Below are positions 26,111 through 34,812 of a stretch of 64,000 bases of DNA, one piece after another (position 1 is the stretch's first letter; every line of letters starts with the position of its first letter). Where the stretch lies: NCBI GenBank assembly GCA_047626155.1, contig JBLHRR010000002.1:1-64000 (forward strand). Direction: 5' to 3'. Below the pieces are notes generated by a model, which saw nothing but the letters and a program-made list of their open reading frames with translations, was not told the DNA's origin and searched no databases. This stretch comes from CALGLS01 sp047626155. GTDB lineage: Bacteria; Bacteroidota; Bacteroidia; Chitinophagales; Saprospiraceae. Made by a program: the position numbers and the translations under genes.

Positions 26111-26746
26111 ATGTTGATGACAAAGGATATTAGTTATACTTACGATGGGGATAATACCCTACATTTTCCCGACATTAGATGTGAACGGGGAGAGCAATGG
26201 TTATTGCTTGGTCAATCAGGAATTGGAAAAACAACATTGCTCCATATTCTTGGTGGATTGAGAACGCCAAAACAAGGAAAAATTTTCATTGAAGAAACAG
26301 ATTTATATGATTTGCCCTCTGCCCGCATGGATCTCTTTCGAGGGAAAAATATTGGTATTGTTTTTCAACAACCCCCCTTTCTAAAAGCTTTGTCTGTAGA
26401 AGAGAACCTTGCGGTTGCACAGCAGTTGGCCGGGCAAAGTATCTCGAAGGAAAGAATTAAAATGCTTTTGGATAGACTGAATTTAGGTCATAAGTTGAAT
26501 GCCAAAACAACGGCACTTAGTCAAGGAGAACAACAACGATTGGCTATTGCTAGAGCGGTTATTAATAAACCTGTTTTAATACTGGCAGATGAGCCAACAG
26601 CGGCATTAGATGATGCTAATTGCAAGCAAGTAATAGCATTGTTAGAGGCGCAAGCAAAAGAAGAAAACGCTACTCTAGTTATCGTAACCCACGATCAAAG
26701 ATTGAAAGATATATTTCCCAATCAAATTACCCTCGGAGACATATGA
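26111..26746 (+). CDS. ABC transporter ATP-binding protein (MacB/LolD-like, zinc-associated operon)
   Basis: 211 residues from ATG 26111. Upstream in-frame codons are not needed, because MLMTKDISYTYDG is a typical ABC start. The Walker A GQSGIGKT spans residues 34-41, the signature is LSQGEQQRLAIARA, and the Walker B is ILADEPTAALDD. It belongs to the LolD/MacB/FtsE type that works with FtsX-like permeases and often drives extracytoplasmic mechanics rather than import. The stop codon overlaps the start of the permease gene (ATGA at 26743-26746), so the two are translationally coupled. Confidence 0.85.
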   Translation: MLMTKDISYTYDGDNTLHFPDIRCERGEQWLLLGQSGIGKTTLLHILGGLRTPKQGKIFIEETDLYDLPSARMDLFRGKNIGIVFQQPPFLKALSVEENLAVAQQLAGQSISKERIKMLLDRLNLGHKLNAKTTALSQGEQQRLAIARAVINKPVLILADEPTAALDDANCKQVIALLEAQAKEENATLVIVTHDQRLKDIFPNQITLGDI

Positions 26747-28149
26747 ACCTACTTAAATTAAGTTGGAAAAACCTGACCAACAATCCCCTGACGATGTTGT
26801 TGAGTTTGCTCTTGTTTGCACTCGGGGTAGCCTTGATTAGTTTGTTATTGATGCTTAATAAACAACTATCAGAGAAGTTTGATAAAAACCTAGCGGATAT
26901 AGATCTGGTTATTGGAGCCAAAGGAAGCCCCTTGCAAATGATCCTATGCAATATGTATCATGTGGATTCTCCTACGGGAAATATTTCCATAAAAGAGGCC
27001 CGGCCTTTTATGAACCCGAAACATCCGTTTATTAAATTGGCTATCCCCCTTTCTTTGGGAGACAGCTATAAGGGATATAGAATAGTAGGGACTGTTCCCG
27101 CCTTTGTCGATAGCTTGTATTATGGAAAATTAAAGAGCGGGAAGCTATGGACGCAACCGATGGAAGTTTGCGTTGGAGCTATAGTGGCTGATCGTCAGAA
27201 ACTTTCAATTGGAGATACGTTTTATAGTTCTCATGGTTTGGTAGATGATGGAATCAATGTACATGACGAGGGTGCGCCATTCAAAGTCGTTGGTGTTTTT
27301 GAGCCCAATGGTACTGTCCTGGATCAATTGATTTTGACGAATACACAAAGTATTTGGGCGGTACATGGAGAGCATGATCACGATCATGGAGGAGAAGTGC
27401 CTAAGGATAATAACAATAATAGTAAAAGTGAAGAGGAAGCTCATAATCACGAAGAGGGCCATGATCATGCTCATGAGGATGGACATGGCCAGAGTGATGA
27501 AGCGGAGGGACACGACCATGCAGGTCATGACCATGATGATCATAAAGAGGTGGTCTCTGCACCGTCTGTGCAACAAAAGCCATTAATTGAGGAAGTAGAT
27601 AAAGAAATAACTTCTTTGTTGGTTCGCTATCGGAATAAAATGAATTGGCGAGCATTGAATTTACCTAGGAATATCAATGAAAATACAGACATGCAAGCGG
27701 CCTCTCCTGCCTATGAAATTAACCGTTTGTTCAGCATGATGGGAGCCGGAGAACAATTGTTACGAATTATTGCAATAGTGATTATTTTTGTTTCTGGGTT
27801 AAGTATTTTTATTTCCCTTTTCAAATCTCTGCGAGAGCGAAAATCGGAGTTGGCTTTGCTAAGAGTAATGGGCGCTTCACGAGGATATTTGTTTGCGCTG
27901 ATTATTTCTGAAGGATTATTGTTGGCTATCCTGGGCTTTATAATAGGTATAGCACTCAGTCACGTTGGAATGAACTTTTTAGCGGGAGCTATGGAAGATG
28001 CTTACCGATATGCTTTTACAGGGTGGACATTCATGAAAGAAGAAGTATACTTGTTTTTTGGTGCTTTGCTTATTGGATTTGTCTCTGCGTTGATTCCTGC
28101 TATTCAGGCAGCCAATACAGATATTTCTGAAACTTTATCAGGAGGGTAA
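26743..28149 (+). CDS. FtsX/MacB-type ABC permease with histidine-rich extracytoplasmic loop
   Basis: 468 residues from ATG 26743. A first membrane helix (about 15-40) is followed by a large periplasmic domain, then three C-terminal helices (about 335-365, 385-415, 440-460), the FtsX layout. The unusual part is residues 208-267, a 60-residue acidic insert with 15 histidines in HDHDH, NHEEGHDHAHEDGHG and HDHAGHDHDDH runs. Such loops bind zinc or other divalent metals. Partners are the ATPase it overlaps and two DUF3299-like proteins downstream. The layout recalls the zinc-linked Zrg-type operon reported in Vibrio; that link is from memory. Confidence 0.8.
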   Translation: MNLLKLSWKNLTNNPLTMLLSLLLFALGVALISLLLMLNKQLSEKFDKNLADIDLVIGAKGSPLQMILCNMYHVDSPTGNISIKEARPFMNPKHPFIKLAIPLSLGDSYKGYRIVGTVPAFVDSLYYGKLKSGKLWTQPMEVCVGAIVADRQKLSIGDTFYSSHGLVDDGINVHDEGAPFKVVGVFEPNGTVLDQLILTNTQSIWAVHGEHDHDHGGEVPKDNNNNSKSEEEAHNHEEGHDHAHEDGHGQSDEAEGHDHAGHDHDDHKEVVSAPSVQQKPLIEEVDKEITSLLVRYRNKMNWRALNLPRNINENTDMQAASPAYEINRLFSMMGAGEQLLRIIAIVIIFVSGLSIFISLFKSLRERKSELALLRVMGASRGYLFALIISEGLLLAILGFIIGIALSHVGMNFLAGAMEDAYRYAFTGWTFMKEEVYLFFGALLIGFVSALIPAIQAANTDISETLSGG

Positions 28150-28286
28150 CCCTTAAATTTGCTAGAAAGCTTTAAGGCTATCTTAACGAAATGGCATGGA
28201 GAGAAAGCGTATCTTGTGGTTTGAGAAATATAATTAGAAAGCCAAGGTTTATAAGGGCTTCTTCTTATGAAAAATATCGAATATCA

Positions 28287-28742
28287 ATGAATTTAAAACC
28301 CCTTTCGTTCCTGTTTTTTCTTTTGGCTTGGTCAAGTTCATCCGTACTATTTGCGCAGAATACTGAAAATGTATGGCGAACGCTGGGCTTGATGAAATTT
28401 GAACGACAATACAGTGAGAACGATGGAATTGGTCAGGGACCTGGACGATTTGTTCCAATCATAGAAGCTTTAGAAGGGAAAGAAATTACGCTCAAAGGTT
28501 ACGTGGTTCCACTTAGTGGAAAAAAGGCACAGAGCCATTTTATGTTTTCAGCCTATCCATTCAGTGATTGTTTTTTTTGTGGAAAAGCAGGGCCAGAATC
28601 GGTTGTAGAAGCATTTACGAAGGAGGACAAGAAGATAACGTTTTCGGAAAAGGCCATTACCATCAAAGGCATTTTTAAATTTACATCCAGAGATCCGAAT
28701 GACATTATGTTTACCTTGGAAGAGGTAGAACTTGTAGAATAA
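28287..28742 (+). CDS. Exported DUF3299-like protein, copy 1
   Basis: 151 residues from ATG 28287, which begins a clean signal peptide (MNLKPLSFLFFLLAWSSS to LFAQ). A longer in-frame start at 28191 would bury that signal. The mature part has ALEGKEITLKGYVVPLSG, MFSAYPFSDCFFCG and GPESVVEAF. This pattern (a KxxxxxGYxxPL strand, then a CxxC-like FxxCFFCG loop with PE) resembles DUF3299 proteins, found with zinc-linked ABC transporters. The cysteines could bind metal. The function is unproven. It lies 137 bases after the His-rich permease and is paralogous to the next gene. Confidence 0.65.
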   Translation: MNLKPLSFLFFLLAWSSSSVLFAQNTENVWRTLGLMKFERQYSENDGIGQGPGRFVPIIEALEGKEITLKGYVVPLSGKKAQSHFMFSAYPFSDCFFCGKAGPESVVEAFTKEDKKITFSEKAITIKGIFKFTSRDPNDIMFTLEEVELVE

Positions 28743-28747
28743 TCACC

Positions 28748-28810
28748 TTTTAACTATTGGCGCTTAACTATTAATTTCCTTCTGTCGCGATGTAGAGAAG
28801 GCAATTGTCC
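28748..28810. repeat. Loose palindromic intergenic repeat, family C copy 1
   Basis: TTTTAACTATTGGCGCTTAAC is followed by CTTCTGTCGCGATGTAGAG, sharing the TARCTATTnGC block and the CTTC...TCGCGAT...GAAG core with copies at 47113 and 52730. It lies between the two DUF3299-like genes. Confidence 0.4.
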
Positions 28811-28838
28811 ATATGCTAAACAGCTTCAAAATATTACA

Positions 28839-29312
28839 ATGAACATGAAAAAAATAACAATACTTTTTGCCTGTGTCTCTTTCTTACTTTTATCTAATTC
28901 GGTAATTGCTCAGGATGCTGCTGCTAAAGTAGACGCTAACAAGGTTTGGAATACGTTGGCAAAGATCACTTACAAAAAAGAATACGATGAAATGATGGGC
29001 TTTAAAATAGATGTACCCGTCTTTAGCCCTGAAGTAAAAGAACTGAACGGAAAAGAGGTGACCATTAAAGGGTATATCATTCCAGTAGAGGGTTACAAAT
29101 CACATAAAGAATTTATTTTTTCTGCTTTCCCGTATAATATGTGCTTTTTCTGTGGTGGAGCAGGCCCAGAAACAGTGATGGAAGTTATGGCGGATGAAGC
29201 GATAAAATATACTACTGATCCTGTTACCATTAAAGGTAAACTTGCGCTGAATGATAGTGACATCAACCGCTTGATTTACTCAATGACGGAGGTGGTAATG
29301 GTAAAAGAATAA
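28839..29312 (+). CDS. Exported DUF3299-like protein, copy 2
   Basis: 157 residues with a signal peptide ending at NSVIAQ. The mature part repeats the plan of the preceding gene: KELNGKEVTIKGYIIPVEG, FSAFPYNMCFFCG, GPETVMEVM, and a C-terminal TIKGKLALNDSDINRLIYSM strand region. The shared CFFCG-x-AGPE block suggests a duplicated pair acting on the same metal or partner. It is the last gene of the ABC group, ending in front of a strong hairpin. Confidence 0.65.
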   Translation: MNMKKITILFACVSFLLLSNSVIAQDAAAKVDANKVWNTLAKITYKKEYDEMMGFKIDVPVFSPEVKELNGKEVTIKGYIIPVEGYKSHKEFIFSAFPYNMCFFCGGAGPETVMEVMADEAIKYTTDPVTIKGKLALNDSDINRLIYSMTEVVMVKE

Positions 29313-29340
29313 AGAGGTAATAATCTACTTTTCTTCAAGA

Positions 29341-29378
29341 GGCTTCATCCGACATGTCTAACCGTGTCAGATGAAGCC
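29341..29378. terminator. Hairpin between convergent genes
   Basis: GGCTTCATCCGACATG (29341-29356) pairs with CGTGTCAGATGAAGCC (29363-29378), a 16-bp stem with two mismatches. It lies between the DUF3299-like gene (+) and the aminopeptidase (-). A TTTTT run follows some 17 bases later. Confidence 0.65.
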
Positions 29379-29408
29379 CTTGCAAGTTGTGTTCGTTTTT
29401 AAAAGCTA

Positions 29409-31187
29409 CTATATCGCACTGCATTTCTCGGTCAACCAGGCCACTTCTTCACTATTTAAGTGGGGTGATAACTTATCAAATACTTCTTGATGGTATTGAT
29501 TCAACCATTCTTTTTCTTCTTTATCTAACAATGATTCTTCAATTAGATTCGTGGCGATAGGGAATAGCGTTAAGGTTGAAAACTTCAAGAAACGGCCAAA
29601 CTCATTTTCCATTGCAAATTCCGTTAGAATAAGGTTTTCAATCCGTATCCCGTATTCCCCTGCCTTATAAAAACCCGGTTCGTTAGAGGTAACCATTCCT
29701 GCCTTCAGTGCTGATTTTCCGCGGGCTATATTAGCAGAGATACTCTGAGGGCCTTCATGGACATTCAAGAAATAACCAACGCCATGACCAGTGCCGTGAC
29801 CGTAATTCAAGCCTTGTTTCCAAAGGAATTGTCTGGCCAAAGTATCCAGTTGAGTACCCACGGTTCCTTCCGGAAATATAATGTTAGTTAAGGCAATGCA
29901 TCCTTTTAAAACTAAGGTATAATCTCTTTTTTGGGTAACTGTTGGTTCGCCCCAACAAGTGGTACGAGTAATATCTGTGGTACCGTCTGCATACTGTCCG
30001 CCAGAATCAAGAAGCAACATTCCCTCTTTTTTAATCGCGGCACATTTTCCTTCCTGAGGGCTGTAATGGACAATAGCTCCATTACCTTTGTAACCAACGA
30101 TAGCTCCGAAACTTTCTCCATGGTAATCTTTATTCTGAGAACGGAATTGGGCTAATTGGCGGGCTACTTCTACCTCTGGCACACTCCGTTCTTCCAGTGT
30201 TTGATCCAACCATCGATAGAGCTTTGTGAGTGCAACGCCATCCTTGATCATGGCCTGACGGATGTGTTTCACGGCTGTTGATGATTTGATTGCTTTTAAT
30301 CGGATTGGAATGGTGGAGCTAAATAAAACCTGCTTTTCCGGAATGGAATTGTATAAGCCCATACTGGTTTTGTTTCGGTCAATAGATATATTTTCACCCT
30401 CCGGCAAAGCACTTAGGAAAGCCTTGATATCTTGATAAGGTTTTATATAAACACCATCAGACTTTAGTCGGATTTGAATTGCTTCAGGTATCTTGGTCTC
30501 ATCCACAAAAAGGTAAGTTATTTCACGACCTACCGCGGCATAGGCTATAAAAACCGGATTACAATCGACATCAGAAGAACGAAGATTGAAGAGCCAGGCA
30601 ATGTCATCCAATGTTGTAATTAAATGATAGTCAGCCTCTTGAATCATCTCAGCACGTACCGCTTCAAACTTCTCTACCCGACTACTTCCGGTAAAACGAC
30701 GTTCATGTTCAAAGATGGGGTTCTTAGGTAAAGAGGGACGATCTTTATAGACTTCCTCTATTAGGTCAACATTAAAATCCAGGGTTATTTTCTTTGGGTT
30801 TAAGGCTTGTTGCAAAGCGTTGATTTGCGCTATAGAAAAGAGCATCCCATCACAAGCCACGATACTCATTGGTTCCAGTTGGTTAGGAAGCCAATGTAAA
30901 TGTTCCGGGGCGTGCGGTATTTTTTGTTTGTGTAAGAGAGCTTCGCTATTAGCCAACTCCTCCTCTGCTTGTATGAAGTACCTTGAATCTGTCCAGACCC
31001 CTGCATGGTCTTTAGTGATAATGGCTGTTCCGGCAGAGCCTGTGAAGCCACTTACCCAGGCTCTGGATTTCCAACGGTCTGCTACGTATTCTGATTGGTG
31101 CGGGTCGCTACTTCCGATGATGTAAGCATCTATGTTGTGAATCTTCATTAGTGCTCTCAAACTCGCAATTTTTTGGTCTATGGTCAT
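29409..31187 (-). CDS. Xaa-Pro aminopeptidase P family (M24B)
   Basis: About 592 residues from ATG 31187 (MTIDQKIASLRAL). A second ATG at 31223 adds 12 residues. Two creatinase-like N-terminal domains are followed by a pita-bread catalytic domain with the metal ligands in LLDSGGQYADGTTDITRT (two Asp), GHGTGHGVGYFLNVHEGPQ (His) and TSNEPGFY / YGIRIENL (two Glu). The enzyme removes N-terminal residues preceding proline. The roughly 600-residue length matches the eukaryote-like aminopeptidase P subgroup common in Bacteroidota. No signal peptide. Confidence 0.88.
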   Translation of the reverse strand: MTIDQKIASLRALMKIHNIDAYIIGSSDPHQSEYVADRWKSRAWVSGFTGSAGTAIITKDHAGVWTDSRYFIQAEEELANSEALLHKQKIPHAPEHLHWLPNQLEPMSIVACDGMLFSIAQINALQQALNPKKITLDFNVDLIEEVYKDRPSLPKNPIFEHERRFTGSSRVEKFEAVRAEMIQEADYHLITTLDDIAWLFNLRSSDVDCNPVFIAYAAVGREITYLFVDETKIPEAIQIRLKSDGVYIKPYQDIKAFLSALPEGENISIDRNKTSMGLYNSIPEKQVLFSSTIPIRLKAIKSSTAVKHIRQAMIKDGVALTKLYRWLDQTLEERSVPEVEVARQLAQFRSQNKDYHGESFGAIVGYKGNGAIVHYSPQEGKCAAIKKEGMLLLDSGGQYADGTTDITRTTCWGEPTVTQKRDYTLVLKGCIALTNIIFPEGTVGTQLDTLARQFLWKQGLNYGHGTGHGVGYFLNVHEGPQSISANIARGKSALKAGMVTSNEPGFYKAGEYGIRIENLILTEFAMENEFGRFLKFSTLTLFPIATNLIEESLLDKEEKEWLNQYHQEVFDKLSPHLNSEEVAWLTEKCSAI

Positions 31188-31223
31188 ATCAGATGTTTTA
31201 TTTGTTTTTAGATATTTCTTCAT

Positions 31224-31647
31224 GAAATTTAAATAAAGTACGTCACGTTTTTAAGGCGGGAACAAAACACTGATTTAAGCGTAGAAAAGGCCTTTAAAGC
31301 TCAGTTTTACTTTCGTTATGAAGAAGATAATATTTTTTTGGGCCTCAAAACCCAGTGTTTTCGGCCTAATTGGCATATTTTTTGATAAAAGCTCGATTTT
31401 TGCTGGACATATTAATATAAATGATTTATATTGCATTATACATTAGCCACAAGACATAACATTTCTAATCAATTCTTGTCACCATTTTACTGATCAGAGA
31501 CGCCAACAAAAGTAGACATTTCATGTCGATAAATATAGTGTTGGACCTCCACAGGGTGGGAGGAGTATACGACTTACTCATTACTAACTCAAAACTAGAG
31601 CGATCGAATTAAAATTATTTACAAAACTCAGAGAAAACCTTAATTAA
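31224..31647. other. Divergent intergenic region between aminopeptidase P and rpoN
   Basis: This AT-rich stretch without a convincing gene must contain promoters for both flanking genes. The only structure noted is CCTCCAC...GTGGGAGG at 31546-31563, a short hairpin about 85 bases upstream of the rpoN start. Confidence 0.35.
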
Positions 31648-33189
31648 ATGCTAAAGCAGAACTTAAGTCACAGATTGCTTCAGAAGCTGTCTCCACAACA
31701 GATTCAGTTGATGAAGCTTTTGCAAATCCCGACTGCTACCCTTGAACAGCGAGTCAAAGAAGAGTTAGAGGCTAATCCCGCCTTGGAGGAAGGTGAAGAA
31801 AACGAAGACACTACAGACCTACTAGCGAACAACGATGAAAAGTACGCCGACGATAAAAAGGACGCGGAGGAAGACTTCAAAGAAGAGCCTGAAACTTTTC
31901 GAGAGGACGAATTTGAATTGGACGACTACATCAACGAGTACATTGAAGATGATCCATCTAGTTATAAGCTAAAGGTGAATAATTACTCTGCGGATGAGGA
32001 AGAGAAAACAATTCCTATCGCGGTGGAAGATACCTTTCATGAATACCTTGAAACACAGTTGGGTATGTTGAAGCTGGTAGATGAGCGTGAAGAGCTAGTT
32101 GCCAGACAAATCATTGGAAGTATTGATGATGATGGGTACCTCAGAAGAGAACCGGTCTCGATTATTGACGACTTGCTATTTTCTCAAAACATTACTGCTA
32201 CAGAGGAAGAAATTTTTTCTCTGCTTAAGCAAATTCAACGTTTTGACCCTCCGGGAATTGGTGCAATGGATCTGCAGGAATGTTTGATGATTCAGCTCAA
32301 TCATAGAGCGGAACACCAAAAGGACACCCTTGAAAAGGAAGATCAGGAAACCTTTGATATCGCGATTAGAATTATTGATGAGTACTTTAATGAGTTCTCT
32401 AAAAAACATTACCAGAAGCTGCAACGCTATCTCAATATCACAGAAAAGCAATTGAAAAATGCCATTGATGAAGTTCTGAAACTGAATCCGAAACCAGCCA
32501 GCGGTTATAGCTCCAATAGTCGGAATACGTATTACATTGTTCCTGATTTTACGATTGTAAATAAAGATGGAGAATTGGATTTATCTCTGAACTCCAGAAA
32601 CGCTCCTGACCTTCGAATCAATGATCATTACAAGGATATGTTGATGTCCTACAAGGTTAACAAAGAAGCAAAGAAGAGTAACCGTCAGGAAAAAGAAGCA
32701 GTGCTTTTTATTAAGCAAAAAATTGATTCGGCCAAATGGTTCATTGATGCCATTCGTCAACGTCAGCAAACGATGTATAAAACAATGTACTCGATCATGC
32801 AGTACCAATATGATTTCTTCAAAACAGGGGATCAAAAGTTATTGCGCCCTATGATTTTGAAAGATATCGCAGATATTACTGGATTGGATATTTCGACTGT
32901 TTCGCGTGTGGCAAATAGTAAATTCGTTCAGACGGAATTTGGTACTAAGCGATTGAAAGATTTCTTCTCAGAATCGCTTCAGACAAAAAGCGGAGAGGAA
33001 GTATCTACATTGGAGGTAAAGAAAATTCTTACCGAAATTATTTCTGACGAGAACAAGAAGAAACCATATTCTGATGAAAAATTAAAGAACATCCTCAGAG
33101 ACAAAGGTTATAATATTGCACGACGAACAGTGGCTAAGTATCGGGAACAATTGAATGTACCGGTAGCTCGATTGAGAAAGGAATTGTAA
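31648..33189 (+). CDS. rpoN: RNA polymerase sigma-54 factor RpoN
   Basis: 513 residues. The Gln/Leu-rich activator-interacting region I spans 1-50 (LSPQQIQLMKLLQIPTATLE). An acidic region II (about 50-115) follows, then the core-binding domain and the -12-recognising helix-turn-helix (DISTVSRVANSKFVQ). The RpoN box is ARRTVAKYRE at residues 491-500, which reads the -24 element. Sigma-54 needs an AAA+ activator to open promoters. None is encoded in this window. A terminator-like hairpin follows. Confidence 0.93.
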   Translation: MLKQNLSHRLLQKLSPQQIQLMKLLQIPTATLEQRVKEELEANPALEEGEENEDTTDLLANNDEKYADDKKDAEEDFKEEPETFREDEFELDDYINEYIEDDPSSYKLKVNNYSADEEEKTIPIAVEDTFHEYLETQLGMLKLVDEREELVARQIIGSIDDDGYLRREPVSIIDDLLFSQNITATEEEIFSLLKQIQRFDPPGIGAMDLQECLMIQLNHRAEHQKDTLEKEDQETFDIAIRIIDEYFNEFSKKHYQKLQRYLNITEKQLKNAIDEVLKLNPKPASGYSSNSRNTYYIVPDFTIVNKDGELDLSLNSRNAPDLRINDHYKDMLMSYKVNKEAKKSNRQEKEAVLFIKQKIDSAKWFIDAIRQRQQTMYKTMYSIMQYQYDFFKTGDQKLLRPMILKDIADITGLDISTVSRVANSKFVQTEFGTKRLKDFFSESLQTKSGEEVSTLEVKKILTEIISDENKKKPYSDEKLKNILRDKGYNIARRTVAKYREQLNVPVARLRKEL

Positions 33190-33229
33190 TGGTTTTTATA
33201 CTTGATTAAAGAGCCTAGTTCAGGGCTAT

Positions 33230-33300
33230 AAGAAAAGAAGGTGCAACGTAACGGCAAGCTCTTAAATTAGGAGATTCGTTTCGATGCACCTTTTTCTTTT
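33230..33300 (+). terminator. Terminator-like inverted repeat after rpoN
   Basis: AAGAAAAGAAGGTGCA at about 33230-33245 pairs with TGCACCTTTTTCTTTT ending at 33300. The distal arm is itself T-rich. The about 38-base loop is long, so its strength is uncertain. Confidence 0.5.
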
Positions 33301-33360
33301 GGTGGAATGTAAAGGGGTAACCGTAATGGCGCTACGAAGGCGCTACGATTTTTGTCTTTG

Positions 33361-34581
33361 TTAAAGAACCTCTTTTAATAAAGTTGTATTAATTCTGATA
33401 TCTCCACACAGTGTTCTGTGAATTGGGCAACGGTCTGCAATTTCTAACAACTTATTTACTTGCTCTTCTGAAAGAGCCCCCTCGAGCTCAATACATTTTT
33501 CAAAGTGATCAATTTTACTACTTTTTTCTTCACAGTTTGCACGATCTTCTGCATATTTTTTATGATGGTTGATGTGTACTTTTACTTCTTTAAGGTCCCA
33601 TTTTTTACGTCGGGCATACATTTGCAAAGTCATGACGGTACATGCGGCTAAAGAGGCAGAGAGTAGTTCGTAAGGAGAAGGGCCAAAATTATCACCGCCA
33701 ACTGCTTCTGACTCATCAGCAACCAAACCGTGTTGACCCGCAAGGATCTCGGTGGTGTAGCCTTCCTCCCCTAGTTTTGCGACCACTTGTTTCTCCGTAG
33801 TCAAACTTTCCTTTTTCGGTAATTTGATATATCTGCTGACCCATGATGCAATGGTGTTACCAGCATAGGCGGCACTTTTTTTATCGGTGAGCATATGGTC
33901 TGCGCCATCTAAGGTGATGAAACTTTTCGGATGATAAGCGGCGGCATAAATATGAGCGGCATTGTCTATTTCTACCACTTTGTCCTGTGGCGAATGCATG
34001 ACTAGTAAGGCCTTTTTTAATTGCTGCAACACCTTATACATGTCTTTGCTCTTTAGGTCGTCCAGGAATTGTTTTTTAATCAAAAATTCCCGTCCACCGA
34101 TATTTACTTTAGCAAAGCCGAATTTTTCAATATCCTCTATTTTACTCCTCAGTAAATGGGCAACATGCTCGGGTTCAGAAGGTGCTCCAATAGTAGCCAC
34201 TGCAGAGATGGATTGTATTTTACTTGCCGCGAAAATAGAAGCGGTACCTCCCAAGGAGTGGCCAATAATAATGGACGGCGCGGCATAGTTTTCTTCTAAA
34301 AAACGAGCAGCTGCTAACAAGTCTTCTACGTTTGAGGTGAAATTGGTTTCCGCAAAATCGCCTTCACTTTCTCCGAGCCCTGTGAAATCAAAACGGAGTA
34401 CTGCTATTCCGGTTACTGTAAGGGCTCTGCTAATGTGCCGAACGGCAGATAGATTCTTGTTACCAGTAAATACGTGAGCGAAAATAGCGTAATTATGAGG
34501 AACGCTATTAGCAGGAAGCTCCAGACGGGCGGCCAACTCATAACCGTTGGCATTGATAAAAGTTACTTTTTGGGATCTCAT
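33361..34581 (-). CDS. Alpha/beta hydrolase fused to an OsmC-family domain
   Basis: 406 residues in two parts. Residues about 1-255 are an alpha/beta hydrolase with the nucleophile elbow GHSLGGTAS, an Asp region (HSPQDKVVEIDNA) and the catalytic His in LDGADHML. Residues about 270-406 are an OsmC/Ohr-type domain with EGYTTEILAGQHGLVADE, GPSPYELLSASLAACTVMTLQMYA (split here only for length) and a second Cys in DRCPIHRTL. Such fusions are known in several phyla. The OsmC half is a thiol peroxidase by family, and the hydrolase substrate is unknown. It is divergent from the endonuclease gene, with a repeat between. Confidence 0.85.
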   Translation of the reverse strand: MRSQKVTFINANGYELAARLELPANSVPHNYAIFAHVFTGNKNLSAVRHISRALTVTGIAVLRFDFTGLGESEGDFAETNFTSNVEDLLAAARFLEENYAAPSIIIGHSLGGTASIFAASKIQSISAVATIGAPSEPEHVAHLLRSKIEDIEKFGFAKVNIGGREFLIKKQFLDDLKSKDMYKVLQQLKKALLVMHSPQDKVVEIDNAAHIYAAAYHPKSFITLDGADHMLTDKKSAAYAGNTIASWVSRYIKLPKKESLTTEKQVVAKLGEEGYTTEILAGQHGLVADESEAVGGDNFGPSPYELLSASLAACTVMTLQMYARRKKWDLKEVKVHINHHKKYAEDRANCEEKSSKIDHFEKCIELEGALSEEQVNKLLEIADRCPIHRTLCGDIRINTTLLKEVL

Positions 34582-34597
34582 GTTTATTCATTTATGG

Positions 34598-34732
34598 CTC
34601 TTTAACGAACCTGTCTTCCCTCTAGGGGGATTCCGTATTTTTATAGCTCCTCAAAAGTCAATATTCTCTCCGTTGCACTCCGGTCGCTTTAAGCAGCATC
34701 TTTTTGAGGAGCCACGCCACTTGTCAAAGAAG
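34598..34732. repeat. Palindromic intergenic repeat, family A copy 2
   Basis: 135 bp. The left end CTCTTTAACGAACCTGTC and right end TTGTCAAAGAAGG are inverted. Inner arms GCTCCTCAAAA and TTTTTGAGGAGC are also inverted. The centre TCTCTCCGTTGCACTCCGG matches copy 1, and the outer CGAACCTGTC and GGGATTCCGT match copy 3. It lies between divergent genes. Confidence 0.65.
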
Positions 34733-34812
34733 GTTATTTTGTGCATCTATGATCTGACGAATATAGGAAAGAATTCCTAATAAAACGTGCTGGAATTTCG
34801 TACATTTATGAG

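Noticed and set aside
27205..27655. Overlapping frames, one His/Met-rich, opposite or within the His-rich permease
   Set aside because: These are shadows of the HDH repeats in the permease loop.
31318..31446. Short frame beginning MKKIIFFWAS in the rpoN upstream region
   Set aside because: About 42 residues without a convincing signal peptide or family pattern, in AT-rich promoter DNA.
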